Assembly (NCBI RefSeq): GCF_009363095.1
Contig: NZ_CP045295.1
Location: forward strand, 3,770,001 to 3,834,000
Direction: 5' to 3'
From: Paenibacillus cellulositrophicus
GTDB lineage: Bacteria; Bacillota; Bacilli; Paenibacillales; Paenibacillaceae
DNA length: 64,000 nt
Under the pieces are notes generated by a model, which saw only the letters and a list, made by a program, of their open reading frames with translations, made no database searches and was not told the origin of the DNA. Position numbers and translations under genes: made by a program. Below, in pieces: positions 10,223 to 19,899 of this stretch (positions within the stretch are counted from its first letter, which is position 1; every line of letters starts with the position of its first letter).

Positions 10223-11569
10223 TCAGGTTGGATTTTTGATTTTTTCCGTGATGTTATTGATGACTTTGAACAGATCCTGGTCCTCTTTCAGAGACTGGGA
10301 TATTTTCTCGTGGGCATGGATGACGGTCGTATGGTCTCTTCCCCCGAAGGCCTCGCCGATTTTGGGCAGCGAGAAATCCGTCAGTTCCCTGGACAAGTAC
10401 ATGGCGATCTGTCTTGGAAAAGCGACGGCCTTAGTCCGTTTCCGCGCTTTGAAATCCTCAAGCTTCAGGTTGTAGTACTCCCCGACCTTCTGCTGTATGT
10501 CCTGAATGGTGATCATCTTTGGTCTGCTGGACGGGATGATATCCTTCAGCGCTTCGGCAGCCAGATGCGTGGTGACGTCCTGATTGGTCAGCGAGGAATA
10601 GGCGACGACGCGAATCAGCGCCCCTTCCAGCTCCCTGATGTTCGTGTCGATCTGATTGGCGATATACATCATCGCTTCATTCGGAATATCGAGATTCTCC
10701 GCCTTTGCCTTCTTCCGCAGGATCGCGATCCGCGTCTCCAGGTCCGGCGGCTGGATATCCGTAATCAGCCCCCATTCAAAGCGCGAGCGCAGCCGATCCT
10801 CCAGCGTCGGAATTTCCTTGGGCGGCCGGTCGCTTGAGATGATGATCTGCTTCTGTTCCTCATGCAGGGCGTTGAACGTATGGAAAAATTCCTCCTGTGT
10901 CGACTCCTTGCCCGCCAGAAACTGAATATCGTCAATCAGCAAAATATCGACGTTCCGATACTTGTTGCGGAAACTCTCGGCCCGGTTGTCACGGATGGAG
11001 TTGATGAATTCATTCGTAAATTTCTCAGAAGAGATATATACGACCCGGCTGGCGGGATTGTGCTCCAGAATGTAGTGTCCGATCGCATGCATCAAGTGGG
11101 TTTTGCCAAGCCCTACCCCTCCATACAAAAACAAAGGGTTATACGCCTTCGCCGGCGCTTCCGCGACAGCCAAAGAGGCCGCGTGAGCAAACCGGTTGCC
11201 CGAACCGATGACGAATGTGTCAAATGTATATTTCGGGTTAAGCATATGGGTTAGAGCCTCGTCAGGGGTCGCCTGAGGCATGGGCGCGGGCTGCTGTGGG
11301 GTGAGTTCGGCAGGCTTGTTCTCCTCAATAACGAATTTCACGTCAACCTGCTTCCCCAACACTTCATAGATGGTGGAGCTAACGAGTTTTGTGTAGCGGC
11401 TTTCCAGCCATTCGACAGCAAATGTGGTTGGAGCGGAAATTACGATGGAATGCTCGCTCATTTGTATCGCTTTGGTTGCTTTAAACCAGGTGTCAAAACT
11501 CGGCTTGCTGAGCTTGGTATGAATAATTGATAGGATTTGCTGCCATAATTCGGAAGTATGGCTGTCCAC
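10223..11569 (-). CDS. dnaA: Chromosomal replication initiator DnaA
   Basis: DnaA binds origin boxes and opens the duplex to start replication. The 448-residue product has an N-terminal helicase-interacting domain ([24 protein letters not shown]), a variable linker at about residues 85-110, the AAA+ domain with Walker [10 protein letters not shown] and Walker [14 protein letters not shown], and the C-terminal box-binding domain with [14 protein letters not shown]. The start is GTG 11569, with AAAGGAG about 9 nt upstream; a box-like TGTCCACAG overlaps the start. It is the first gene of the left arm, and the cluster of DnaA boxes in its upstream region suggests autoregulation. Confidence 0.99.
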   Translation of the reverse strand: MDSHTSELWQQILSIIHTKLSKPSFDTWFKATKAIQMSEHSIVISAPTTFAVEWLESRYTKLVSSTIYEVLGKQVDVKFVIEENKPAELTPQQPAPMPQATPDEALTHMLNPKYTFDTFVIGSGNRFAHAASLAVAEAPAKAYNPLFLYGGVGLGKTHLMHAIGHYILEHNPASRVVYISSEKFTNEFINSIRDNRAESFRNKYRNVDILLIDDIQFLAGKESTQEEFFHTFNALHEEQKQIIISSDRPPKEIPTLEDRLRSRFEWGLITDIQPPDLETRIAILRKKAKAENLDIPNEAMMYIANQIDTNIRELEGALIRVVAYSSLTNQDVTTHLAAEALKDIIPSSRPKMITIQDIQQKVGEYYNLKLEDFKARKRTKAVAFPRQIAMYLSRELTDFSLPKIGEAFGGRDHTTVIHAHEKISQSLKEDQDLFKVINNITEKIKNPT

Positions 11570-12404
11570 AGACTGTCACTCCTTTAAATCTTCCAAATGT
11601 GGCTGGGATCGAGCCATGAGTGGAAATGTCGAAAAAAGATGAATGGTGCAGAATATATCCCCAGTTTCAAAAACGGGGGAAAATAAAAAAAGTGGACAAA
11701 TTGAAATTGTTCACAAGTTTATCCACAGCTTGTTGATAATATATGGGGTGAAATCACATATTCACATCCAAAAACAATATAATCATAGCAAAAGAACGCC
11801 CGTTTATCAATGAAATGGCTGAAATTATCCACAAATTCAATAAGTTGTGTATAATTTTTATTCACACCACTATATATTGTTTATAACGTGTTTAATTTTC
11901 GACAGCATCTCCCAAAATAAAAAATCAGTTGTGCACAGGTTATGCCGGATCTTAGAATTTTATTGCGAACGATGTGTACAAGTGGATAAATCCGAATTGT
12001 GGATTTTTCAGGTTTGTTGGCCGGGGGCTGTGGAAAACTCGGATGGCTGGATTTTAAAATGAGATGATGTGGTTTTACCGAAATGCCACCAAATGACAAG
12101 GGAATGCCAGGAGAAGGTGTCCGCTGGAGAGAGATGAAGCGTATAATGAAGCCGCTGCTGGAGATGGGGATGAAGCGGTGAAGCTGGCGTTCCAGATCAG
12201 ACAGATCGAGAAGTGGGAGAGGGAAGCAGTAAAAAGAGGGAGAAGAGCGATCGCAGGGATTCAAATTCCGGAAAGTGGAGGAGCAGGTTTGAGTTGACTT
12301 TTGGGCCTGTTCATGATTAAATGTATAAAGGCATTTTCTGTGTTGAATGAAAATGAATATTTAACCATAAAGGTTATGAAATCCTGTAAGGGGGTGTGCA
12401 ATAC
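11570..12404. other. Origin region between dnaA and rpmH (oriC, upstream part)
   Basis: This 835-bp non-coding gap is where gene orientation switches from minus to plus. DnaA boxes: TTATCCACA at 11719-11727 and 11825-11833 (plus, perfect), TTATACACA at 11846-11854 (minus), TTATTCACA at 11858-11866 (plus), and AGTGGATAA at 11981-11989 (minus, one mismatch). Weaker TGTGGA-containing sites occur near 11998 and 12030. The part from 12063 to 12290 is purine-rich, with repeated GATGAAGCG, and shows no convincing gene. The rpmH promoter is at the right end. Confidence 0.85.
12294..12322 (+). promoter_or_regulatory. Putative promoter of rpmH
   Basis: TTGACT (12294-12299) and TTAAAT (12317-12322) are 17 bp apart, 82 bp before the rpmH start codon. 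The -10 match is moderate. Confidence 0.5.
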
Positions 12405-12539
12405 ATGAGACCGACATTTAAACCGAATGTAAGCAAGCGCAAAAAGGTGCATGGTTTCCGGAAAAGAATGAGCACGAAAAACGGCCGCAAAGTGCTGGCA
12501 GCTCGTCGTCAGAAGGGCAGAAAAGTACTGAGCGCGTAA
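12405..12539 (+). CDS. rpmH: Large ribosomal subunit protein bL34
   Basis: The 44-residue, very basic protein [18 protein letters not shown]... matches L34, including the C-terminal [20 protein letters not shown]. It is a structural component of the 50S subunit. AAGGGGGTG lies about 9 nt before the ATG. It is the first gene of the right arm, as in most bacteria, and is followed directly by its own strong terminator, so rnpA appears to need a separate promoter. Confidence 0.98.
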   Translation: MRPTFKPNVSKRKKVHGFRKRMSTKNGRKVLAARRQKGRKVLSA

Positions 12540-12551
12540 ATTTCGTACATG

Positions 12552-12577
12552 AAGACCACCGAGGTGGTCTTTTTTTC
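12552..12577 (+). terminator. Terminator after rpmH
   Basis: AAGACCACC and GGTGGTCTT pair around GA and are followed by a T-run, 12 bp past the stop codon. Confidence 0.93.
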
Positions 12578-12896
12578 ATAAGAAAACGTCTATCGGCGTA
12601 CAAAAATGAGTTTTTCCTTTCACTTCTACAGAATTTTTTAAGAAAAAGAGGGAGAAGAGGGCTTTTACGCCGAGCAGAAGATGTAGATACGTCCCGATCC
12701 CGATGAAATGAAAGAGGACGGGCCGTGCTCAGAGAAGTGCTCACGGTACTTATTGTGGTTTATATCGCACAATGGATGACCATACTAGGAAGTGGAATAT
12801 CGCTATATATTATATGAAGCAAAATTTCGAATGCTGATATTTTTGAAGGAAAGGCCGCTGTACATCGGGATGGCGGGCAGCAAGCAGGGGATATTC
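12578..12896. other. Gap between rpmH and rnpA
   Basis: It holds a copy of the ACGTC-TATC-G(A/G)CGT motif (12584-12600, AAAACGTCTATCGGCGTAC), an inverted CCGTG/CACGG pair around two direct GTGCTCA copies (12723-12746), and AT-rich DNA near 12800-12815 that could hold the rnpA promoter. The rnpA frame stays open back to 12792, but that extension does not resemble RnpA. Confidence 0.5.
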
Positions 12897-13247
12897 GTGC
12901 ATAAAAGTTTACGTTTACGAAACCGGGCTGACTTCAGCCGCGTATATAGGCATGGGAAGTCATTTGCCAATTACCAATTCGTTGTGTATTGGTTCCGCAA
13001 AAAAGAGGTAGAGAAGTTCCGCGTCGGCATATCCGTCAGCAAGAAAGTCGGCAACGCCGTTGTACGCAACCGGATGCGAAGACTGGTCAAGGAGATTATG
13101 CGCCACCATGAAGACAAGCTGATCGAGCATGTCGATCTTGTATTTATTGTAAGAAAAGGCGCCGTTGAAATGTCCTATAAAGACCTTGAAAAAAGTGTTC
13201 TGCACGTGCTGCGGAAAGCGTCGCTGCTGAAGCCGCCGGGGCGCTGA
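12897..13247 (+). CDS. rnpA: Ribonuclease P protein component
   Basis: RnpA is the protein cofactor of RNase P, which cuts the 5' leader from precursor tRNAs. The 116-residue product has the expected layout: HKSLRLRNRADFSRVYRHGKSFAN, then FRVGISVSKKVGNAVVRNRMRR, the RNR signature. I start at GTG 12897, because AGGGG lies about 7 nt upstream and the length then matches the family. The open frame extends 35 codons further upstream to 12792, but that part looks unrelated. It precedes yidC, as usual. Confidence 0.95.
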   Translation: MHKSLRLRNRADFSRVYRHGKSFANYQFVVYWFRKKEVEKFRVGISVSKKVGNAVVRNRMRRLVKEIMRHHEDKLIEHVDLVFIVRKGAVEMSYKDLEKSVLHVLRKASLLKPPGR

Positions 13248-13320
13248 ATGCTGGTTTCTTTGTCCAATTAATTATGGTATGATTTACGGTGAATGGAAGC
13301 GTTAAGAGAGGGGTTATGAA

Positions 13321-14214
13321 GTGTCGCTACTTAAGACTAGCCGAGGCAGGAAATGGATCCTCCTCATCGCTGTGATGATGCTCGCAGTGGTTGTTTTAGC
13401 TGGGTGCGGAACAGGCAACACTGTGACGCATACTACAGAAGAAATGAAGAACGGCGGCTTTTGGCAAGCTAACGTCGTTTATTATTTCTCGCTCGCATTA
13501 GATACGTTCGCCGGTTGGTTTGGCGGAGCTTACGGCTTAGCCGTCCTCGTGATGGTGATTATCGTCCGTACGATTATTCTGCCGTTATCCATTAAGCAGG
13601 TTAGAAGTTCCAAGGCGATGCAAGCGATTCAGCCTGAACTTGCAAAGATAAAAGAGAAGTTTAAGGATCAGCCGGAAAAACAGCAGCAGGAAACGATGAA
13701 GCTGTTTCAGGAGAACAAGGTTAATCCGATGGCGGGATGTCTGCCGCTGGTTATCCAAATGCCGGTTTTTATCGCACTCTATAATTCCATCGTGTACAAC
13801 TCGCATCTTCGTGACCACTCGTTCCTGTGGCTCCAATTGGGTAAGCCGGACCATACGTTCATCCTGCCGCTGCTGGCCGCTGCAACGACATTCCTGCAGT
13901 CCCGCATGATGATGAAGATGAACCCGAGCCCGCAGCAGGGTGCCATGCAATTTATGATGATGGTGTATCCGGTTTTGATTTTCTTCATGTCTTACCAGTT
14001 CCCATCCGCACTGCCGTTGTACTGGATTTACAGTAACCTGTACACCATTATCCAGAACTACTTCCTGTATCGTAACAACAATACGACAGCGAACGTAGCT
14101 GCCGTTTCTTCTGCTGGAGGAAGCGCAAATGCCAAGTCTGGCAACAAAGGCAGCATCAACAAAGGCGGTAAAGGAAATAACAAAGGGAAGAAGGGGGCAA
14201 AAAAATCTAAATGA
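13321..14214 (+). CDS. yidC: Membrane protein insertase YidC (SpoIIIJ type)
   Basis: YidC inserts membrane proteins; the SpoIIIJ form is also needed in Firmicute sporulation. The 297-residue product has a lipoprotein signal (VVVLAGCGTG, Cys near residue 30), then the insertase core: a first core helix with the conserved substrate-contacting Arg (VMVIIVRTIILPLSIK), a cytoplasmic hairpin rich in Lys/Gln (about 100-140), and helices with NPMAGCLPLVIQMPVFIALY and ALPLYWIYSNLYTIIQNYFL. The C-terminal 45 residues are Gly/Lys/Asn-rich and basic, probably for ribosome binding. The start is GTG 13321 with GAGGGG upstream. It overlaps jag by 4 bp. Confidence 0.95.
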   Translation: MSLLKTSRGRKWILLIAVMMLAVVVLAGCGTGNTVTHTTEEMKNGGFWQANVVYYFSLALDTFAGWFGGAYGLAVLVMVIIVRTIILPLSIKQVRSSKAMQAIQPELAKIKEKFKDQPEKQQQETMKLFQENKVNPMAGCLPLVIQMPVFIALYNSIVYNSHLRDHSFLWLQLGKPDHTFILPLLAAATTFLQSRMMMKMNPSPQQGAMQFMMMVYPVLIFFMSYQFPSALPLYWIYSNLYTIIQNYFLYRNNNTTANVAAVSSAGGSANAKSGNKGSINKGGKGNNKGKKGAKKSK

Positions 14215-14915
14215 GCAAAGTCGTCGCTTCAGGAAAAACCGTTGAAGATGCTGTAAACCAAGGGCTGGCCCAGCTTGGGGTTAGCCGCGACCGAGTCACG
14301 GTCCAAATCGTATCGCAGCCGTCAAAAGGATTCCTGGGACTGATCGGTGTCAAGGAAGCAAAGGTGGAACTTACACTGCTGCCTGAGCCCGCACCGGAAC
14401 CAGTGGAGACGGCGAAACCTTTGCCACTAGATTTACATGAACCCGAAGCTTCCATAGAGGAAGAAGAGAAAGACCCTTACGAAACGGCTGCCGAGTTTAT
14501 CATTGACGTCGGAAAGAGTATGGGGCTGGATGTGAGCGTTGAAATCCAGCACGCGAGGGATGCTACGACACTTCATATTTTCGGTCCCGATTTGGGATTG
14601 ATCATCGGCAGAAGAGGACAAACCCTCGACGCCTTGCAGTATTTGGCCAACATTGTGGCGAACCGGGTGTCAAGCAGTTACGTGCGGCTTGTGCTCGATG
14701 CTGAGAACTTCCGGGAGCGCCGGAAGAAGACCCTGGAGGATTTGGCCGACCGGTTGGCGGGACGGGTGATTCGGACCCATAAAGAGGTCGTTCTTGAACC
14801 GATGTCCCCGCAGGAGCGGAAGGTCATCCATTCCAAGCTGCAGGATCATCCGCAGGTGAAGACCTACAGTAAAGGGGAAGAGCCCAACCGGCGCGTAGTC
14901 ATTACGATAAAGTAA
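14211..14915 (+). CDS. jag: Jag/KhpB RNA-binding protein
   Basis: The 234-residue protein has three parts: a Jag N-terminal domain (VVASGKTVEDAVNQGLAQLGV ... KGFLGLIGVKEAKVEL, residues 1-55), a Pro/Glu-rich linker (57-85), and KH plus R3H domains. The KH loop is GRRG in LGLIIGRRGQTLDALQYL; the R3H part has RKVIHSKLQDHPQVKTYS. The family binds RNA and affects cell-wall and division genes in some Gram-positives. It overlaps the yidC stop (ATGA) and so is translationally coupled to it. A terminator follows 13 bp after the stop. Confidence 0.95.
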   Translation: MSKVVASGKTVEDAVNQGLAQLGVSRDRVTVQIVSQPSKGFLGLIGVKEAKVELTLLPEPAPEPVETAKPLPLDLHEPEASIEEEEKDPYETAAEFIIDVGKSMGLDVSVEIQHARDATTLHIFGPDLGLIIGRRGQTLDALQYLANIVANRVSSSYVRLVLDAENFRERRKKTLEDLADRLAGRVIRTHKEVVLEPMSPQERKVIHSKLQDHPQVKTYSKGEEPNRRVVITIK

Positions 14916-14928
14916 AGAGAGACCTGTA

Positions 14929-14978
14929 CAATGACTTTATTGAGCTTACCTTTAGCTTATGAAGTCATTGTTTTTTTT
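14929..14978 (+). terminator. Terminator after jag
   Basis: CAATGACTT and AAGTCATTG pair across a 23-nt loop and are followed by eight T residues. Confidence 0.88.
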
Positions 14979-15106
14979 GAATCTTGAATGGGGTCACCGG
15001 GAGGCACCAGGTACAGGCGTCGCAGGTCTTGATACGTCTTGTTATGGCAACAATAGAGCTAACAGAAACGGATGAACGTTTAATATAGAAAAAAGAGGTG
15101 ACAGCC

Positions 15107-16483
15107 TTGCTTACAGATACAATCGCAGCGATATCGACAGCTGTAGGGGAAGCGGGAATCGCCGTTATCCGTGTGAGCGGACCGGACTCGATTTCCGAGG
15201 TCGAACGGATTTTTCACAGCAAAACGGCGTTAACGAAGGCGGAGTCGCATACGGTTCATTATGGGCATATCGTCGACCCGGACACCCAGGAGCGGGTGGA
15301 GGAGGTGCTTGTCACCGTGATGCGGGCGCCGCGGTCTTTTACCACGGAAGACGTTGTGGAGATCAGCACGCACGGCGGTGTGATTTCGGTCAAAAGGGTG
15401 ATGGATCTGCTTCTGCAGCTGGAGATCCGTCTGGCGGAACCGGGCGAGTTCACCAAGCGGGCCTTTTTGAACGGCCGGATCGACCTTTCCCAGGCCGAAG
15501 CGGTAATCGACCTGATCCGGTCCAAGTCGGACCGTGCCTTCTCGATTGCATTGAAGCAGGTTGAGGGATCTTTATCCCAGAAAATCGGGGAGCTGCGCCA
15601 CACCTTGGTGGAAACGATGGCTCACATCGAAGTCAATATCGATTACCCGGAGCATGATGTGGAATCGCTGACGGCAGAGTTCATTAAGCAGAAAAGCAGC
15701 GAAGTTATGGAAGGTATCCAGAAGCTGCTGAAGACCGCCGAAGAAGGGAAGATTTTACGCGAGGGTATCACCACGGCAATTGTCGGACGTCCAAACGTGG
15801 GCAAGTCTTCACTGCTGAATGCGCTGGCGCATACGAACCGTGCCATTGTGACCGATATTCCAGGTACGACGCGGGATGTCATCGAAGAGTTCGTCACGAT
15901 CAACAACATTCCGCTCAAGCTGCTGGACACGGCAGGAATTCGGGAAACGATGGACGTCGTGGAGAAAATCGGTGTGGAGCGCTCGAAGCATGCGGTCACG
16001 GAAGCCGATCTCATCCTGCTCGTGCTGAATGCAAGCGAACCGCTGCATGAGGACGAACTGGAATTAATGGAACAAATCCGTGGTAGACAATCCATCGTCA
16101 TTATGAATAAAATGGACTTACCTTCGCAATTGGACAGGGATCTGCTATCCAGATACTATCCGGATGAATTGATCGTCCCGATGTCGGTGATGACCGAAGA
16201 GGGGATCGATCTTTTGGAAAAGGCGATTTCATCGCTCTTTTTCAGCGGGAAGCTGGAGTCGGGCGATCTGACTTATGTCAGCAACGTCCGGCATATCGCT
16301 CTCCTTAAAAAGGCGTACAAATCGCTTCAGGATGCCTACGAAGCGGCGGATCAGTTCATTCCGATCGACATGATCCAGATCGATGTCCGTCTTGCTTGGG
16401 AACAGCTTGGTGAGATCACAGGTGATACGGCGGCCGAAACGCTGCTGGATCAAATTTTCTCCCAGTTCTGTTTAGGTAAATAA
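15107..16483 (+). CDS. mnmE: tRNA uridine-5-carboxymethylaminomethyl(34) synthesis GTPase MnmE
   Basis: With MnmG, MnmE installs the cmnm5 group on wobble U34 of certain tRNAs. The 458-residue product has the N-terminal tetrahydrofolate-binding domain (TDTIAAISTAVGEAGIAVIRVSG, ending near residue 120), a helical domain, and the inserted G domain: GRPNVGKSSLLN near residue 227, LLDTAGIRET and NKMD. It ends in FCLGK, which contains the conserved C-terminal Cys. The start is TTG 15107, with AGAGGTGA 5 nt upstream; the GTG at 15098 lies inside that site. It leads a likely mnmE-mnmG-rsmG operon. Confidence 0.96.
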   Translation: MLTDTIAAISTAVGEAGIAVIRVSGPDSISEVERIFHSKTALTKAESHTVHYGHIVDPDTQERVEEVLVTVMRAPRSFTTEDVVEISTHGGVISVKRVMDLLLQLEIRLAEPGEFTKRAFLNGRIDLSQAEAVIDLIRSKSDRAFSIALKQVEGSLSQKIGELRHTLVETMAHIEVNIDYPEHDVESLTAEFIKQKSSEVMEGIQKLLKTAEEGKILREGITTAIVGRPNVGKSSLLNALAHTNRAIVTDIPGTTRDVIEEFVTINNIPLKLLDTAGIRETMDVVEKIGVERSKHAVTEADLILLVLNASEPLHEDELELMEQIRGRQSIVIMNKMDLPSQLDRDLLSRYYPDELIVPMSVMTEEGIDLLEKAISSLFFSGKLESGDLTYVSNVRHIALLKKAYKSLQDAYEAADQFIPIDMIQIDVRLAWEQLGEITGDTAAETLLDQIFSQFCLGK

Positions 16484-16542
16484 GTCGTTCGTTCATATAG
16501 ATTCATGTATTTATTTTCAGAAAAATAAAGGAGGTTTGTCCG

Positions 16543-18429
16543 ATGAGTTATGATGGAGGCAGCTATGATGTTATCGTCATCGGTGCAGGTCATGCCGGCT
16601 GTGAAGCAGCTTTGGCCGCAGCGCGGATGGGCTGCAACACACTGATGATTACCATCAATCTGGACATGGTCGCATTTATGCCGTGCAACCCTTCGATCGG
16701 GGGACCGGCCAAAGGGCATGTCGTCCGTGAAATCGATGCGCTGGGCGGCGAAATGGGCCGTAATATTGATAAAACGTTTATTCAAATGCGGATGCTGAAC
16801 ACAGGGAAGGGGCCGGCGGTGCATGCGCTGCGTGCGCAAGCCGACAAGTTCCTGTATCAACAAACGATGAAGGAAACGATGGAGAAAGAACCGAACCTGA
16901 CGATGCGTCAAGGCATGGTGGAACAGCTGATTGTTGAAGACGGCGTCTGCGTCGGCGTGGTGACGAAAACTGGCACCTCGTACCGTGCTAAATCTACGGT
17001 GCTGACTACCGGCACGTATCTTCGCGGTAAAGTCATTATGGGTGAGCTGACCTACGAAAGCGGTCCGAACAACCAACAGCCTTCGGTGAAGCTGGCGGAA
17101 AATCTGCGCGAGCTGGGCTTCGATCTCGTTCGCTTCAAGACCGGCACGCCTCCGCGTGTACACAAGTCCACCATTGACTTTTCCAAGACCGAAATTCAAC
17201 CGGGAGATGAGAAACCTAAATTTTTCTCTTATGAAACAGAGTCTTCCGATAATGAGCAGCTTCCTTGCTGGTTGACGTATACTTCGGTGGAAACCCACCG
17301 CATTATTAACGAGAATCTGCACCGTGCGCCGATGTTCTCCGGTATTATTGAAGGAACAGGACCACGTTACTGCCCGTCGATTGAGGATAAGATCGTGCGT
17401 TTCAGCGACAAGCCGAAGCATCAAATTTTCCTCGAGCCGGAAGGCAAGAACACCTCTGAATATTATGTCCAAGGGCTGTCCACCAGTATGCCTGAAGACG
17501 TTCAGCTGGCGATGCTGCGCAGTATCCCTGGCTTGGAAAAGGTTGAAATGATGCGCAACGGTTATGCCATCGAATATGACGCTATGGTGCCGACGCAGCT
17601 GTGGCCGTCTCTGGAAACGAAGAAGATGCCGGGCTTGTTCACCGCCGGTCAAATTAACGGAACCTCCGGTTACGAAGAAGCTGCAGGTCAAGGCATCATG
17701 GCCGGCATTAACGCCGCGCGCAAAGTACAGGGCAAGGAACCGGTCATTCTGGACCGTTCGCAAGGCTATATCGGAGTTCTGATAGACGACCTCGTGACGA
17801 AAGGTACCAACGAGCCTTACCGTCTGCTGACTTCCCGTGCGGAATACAGACTGCTGCTTCGCCATGACAATGCCGATCTGCGGTTGACACCGGTAGGGCA
17901 TGAGATCGGCCTGATCTCAGAGGAACGGTTCGCGAAGTTTTTGGATAAGAAGGAAAAGGTGGAGCTGGAAATCGAACGCCTACGTTCAACGAAGGTAGGT
18001 CCTTCCCATGTGAATGCACTGTTAGAATCGATCGGTTCCGCCCCGATTCAGGATGGCAGCAATCTGCTGACCATTCTACGCCGTCCAGAAGTATCCCACA
18101 GCCATATTGAACAAATTTCACCTTCGCCATATGAACTAACGGAAGAAATGAAGGAGCAGGTGGAAATTCAAATCAAGTATGCAGGGTATATCGAAAAGCA
18201 GCTGATCCATGTGGAACGTCTGCAAAAGATGGATAAGAAGAAGATTCCGGAATCGATCGACTATAACGATGTTCAAGGTATCGCCATCGAGGCTCGTCAA
18301 AAGCTCAGCAGCATCCGTCCGATTTCGATCGGTCAAGCTTCACGCATTTCCGGCGTGACGCCGGCGGATATCTCGATTCTGCTGGTATATCTGGAACATT
18401 ATAATCGCGTTACAGCGGCAAGAGGTTAA
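16543..18429 (+). CDS. mnmG: tRNA uridine-5-carboxymethylaminomethyl(34) synthesis enzyme MnmG (GidA)
   Basis: MnmG is the FAD- and NADH-dependent partner of MnmE. The 628-residue product begins with a dinucleotide-binding motif ([21 protein letters not shown]), followed by [24 protein letters not shown], the GidA signature. The second signature, [16 protein letters not shown], is near residue 370. The C-terminal helical domain ends [27 protein letters not shown] lies 9 nt before ATG 16543. It sits 59 bp after mnmE and 3 bp before rsmG, so the three are probably one transcript. Confidence 0.98.
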   Translation: MSYDGGSYDVIVIGAGHAGCEAALAAARMGCNTLMITINLDMVAFMPCNPSIGGPAKGHVVREIDALGGEMGRNIDKTFIQMRMLNTGKGPAVHALRAQADKFLYQQTMKETMEKEPNLTMRQGMVEQLIVEDGVCVGVVTKTGTSYRAKSTVLTTGTYLRGKVIMGELTYESGPNNQQPSVKLAENLRELGFDLVRFKTGTPPRVHKSTIDFSKTEIQPGDEKPKFFSYETESSDNEQLPCWLTYTSVETHRIINENLHRAPMFSGIIEGTGPRYCPSIEDKIVRFSDKPKHQIFLEPEGKNTSEYYVQGLSTSMPEDVQLAMLRSIPGLEKVEMMRNGYAIEYDAMVPTQLWPSLETKKMPGLFTAGQINGTSGYEEAAGQGIMAGINAARKVQGKEPVILDRSQGYIGVLIDDLVTKGTNEPYRLLTSRAEYRLLLRHDNADLRLTPVGHEIGLISEERFAKFLDKKEKVELEIERLRSTKVGPSHVNALLESIGSAPIQDGSNLLTILRRPEVSHSHIEQISPSPYELTEEMKEQVEIQIKYAGYIEKQLIHVERLQKMDKKKIPESIDYNDVQGIAIEARQKLSSIRPISIGQASRISGVTPADISILLVYLEHYNRVTAARG

Positions 18430-18432
18430 CGA

Positions 18433-19155
18433 ATGGATCCGATACAAGAGCAGTTTGTACAGCGTTTAAAAGAACATGGCATTACGCTCGAACCATCCCA
18501 GTTGGAACAATTTGAAATTTATTTCAAGGAACTGGTCGAATGGAATGAGAAAATGAACCTTACCGGGATTACCGAGCGGGAGCAAGTATACACCAAGCAT
18601 TTCTATGATTCCATCTCCCTGGCGTTTTATGTGAACATGGAGGAGATCGGAACACTAGCCGATATCGGCTCGGGGGCGGGATTCCCGGGAATCCCGCTGA
18701 AGATTTGTTTTCCACACTTGAAGCTGACGATCATCGACTCGTTAAACAAGCGCATTTCCTTCCTGCAGCACATTGTGCAGGAGACTGCACTTAAGGATGT
18801 AGAACTTCTCCATGGCCGGGCTGAGGATTGGGGAAGGAAGGCGGGGTACCGTGATCACTTCGATCTCGTTACCGCCCGAGCAGTGGCCAGGCAGGCCGTC
18901 CTGAATGAGTTCTGTCTCCCCTTTGTCAAAGTGAACGGTCTGTTTGCAGCGATGAAAGGAAGCAATCCGGCAGAGGAAGTACAGGAGGCAGCCAAAAGCT
19001 TGAAGGAACTGCGGGGCAAGGTGATCGAAGTAGAACGCTTCTTGCTACCTGTAGAGGAATCGGCCCGCCATATTGTCCAGATCCGAAAGACTGCGCCTAC
19101 CCCGGGCAAATATCCGAGAAAGGCCGGAACTGCAATTAAATCGCCTTTAGTATAA
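18433..19155 (+). CDS. rsmG: 16S rRNA (guanine-N7) methyltransferase RsmG (GidB)
   Basis: RsmG methylates G527 (Escherichia coli numbering) in 16S rRNA using S-adenosylmethionine. The 240-residue product shows WNEKMNLTGI, the methyltransferase motif LADIGSGAGFPGIPLKI (about residues 75-92), LTIIDSLNKRISFL and DLVTARAVA. It starts 3 bp after the mnmG stop. Loss of this gene gives low-level streptomycin resistance in several species; the gene here looks intact. A terminator that contains a parS site follows 103 bp later. Confidence 0.97.
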   Translation: MDPIQEQFVQRLKEHGITLEPSQLEQFEIYFKELVEWNEKMNLTGITEREQVYTKHFYDSISLAFYVNMEEIGTLADIGSGAGFPGIPLKICFPHLKLTIIDSLNKRISFLQHIVQETALKDVELLHGRAEDWGRKAGYRDHFDLVTARAVARQAVLNEFCLPFVKVNGLFAAMKGSNPAEEVQEAAKSLKELRGKVIEVERFLLPVEESARHIVQIRKTAPTPGKYPRKAGTAIKSPLV

Positions 19156-19258
19156 GAAAAAACTGGTTTCGGCAAGCTGTATCAGACCCTATGGGATGTG
19201 CAGTCGACTGACTTCCTATCAACGAACTGTCTGAAACCAAGTCATATTAATAAAATGA

Positions 19259-19295
19259 AGAGGATTGTTTCACGTGGAACAGTCCTCTTTTTTTA
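19259..19295 (+). terminator. Terminator hairpin built on a parS site
   Basis: AGAGGATTGTTTC and GGAACAGTCCTCT pair as an unbroken 13-bp stem (two G-U pairs) around ACGT and are followed by a run of T. The upper stem and loop are the parS sequence at 19266-19281. Confidence 0.85.
19266..19281. promoter_or_regulatory. parS: parS centromere site (upstream of noc)
   Basis: TGTTTCACGTGGAACA is the reverse complement of TGTTCCACGTGAAACA, a perfect match to the Bacillus parS consensus. It is the loading site for Spo0J (ParB). Confidence 0.92.
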
Positions 19296-19899
19296 GATTA
19301 TAAAAATATAAATTATCAGCGGAGCTGTTCGATTCTATATAATTTCAAGAAAACTTTTGAAATACGCGGTCTGTCCTTTATAAAGATACAGCGATAGCCG
19401 CTTTACTAAGATTATATTGTGATAAATATAACGGTGCCGAATCACTGTAAAATCGCAAGAAATGCTTCTGTTAGAAGTGGTTTGTCTTCTTTGACATTCC
19501 ATCGATAAATGCTTTTCCCGATGTGAAAAAATGGATAAATGGCAGGAAAAATCGGGAACTTTGGAGAATAGGATTATATGAAGAAAAGTGGTAGAATAGA
19601 GTATAAACTGTATTCTATGAACTGGCTTCAAATGGTATGATAGAGAGGGATGATCGTTGGTAAGTGGTCTGACTGTCAGACCGTTCAGTCATGTGAACCT
19701 TATACATAAATCGCGTTCGGATCTGACGATTCTCATCTTCCATTTTGAAGTCATTGAATGACTCTCTATGTCTGGATAGCAGCTGTCAAAGCTCAAGGGT
19801 TAGTTGTTACCCCTATCCAACGTGGAAGTTTCGATGACCTGTAGATTGTTGTTAGGGGCTCTAGCGGTGCTATTACGAATTTAGGTGGTAATATACGGA
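19296..19899. other. Gap upstream of noc
   Basis: About 600 bp, AT-rich to 19620, without a recognisable gene. It holds a perfect 8-bp inverted repeat around one base, GGTCTGAC-T-GTCAGACC (19666-19682), which looks like a repressor operator. A short open frame of 34 codons (TTG at 19657, purine-rich GAGAGGGATG upstream) overlaps this repeat. Neither has a known identity. Confidence 0.5.

Noticed and set aside
12792..12896. Longer N terminus for RnpA starting at 12792
   Set aside because: The 35 extra residues do not fit the family, and GTG 12897 has a better-spaced ribosome site and gives the normal 116-residue length.
16450..17901. Antisense open frame of 483 codons opposite mnmG
   Set aside because: Shadow frame over a conserved tRNA-modification gene.
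19335..19631. Minus-strand frame of 98 codons in the rsmG-noc gap
   Set aside because: It lies in AT-rich DNA, has no ribosome site that I can see and no recognisable domain.
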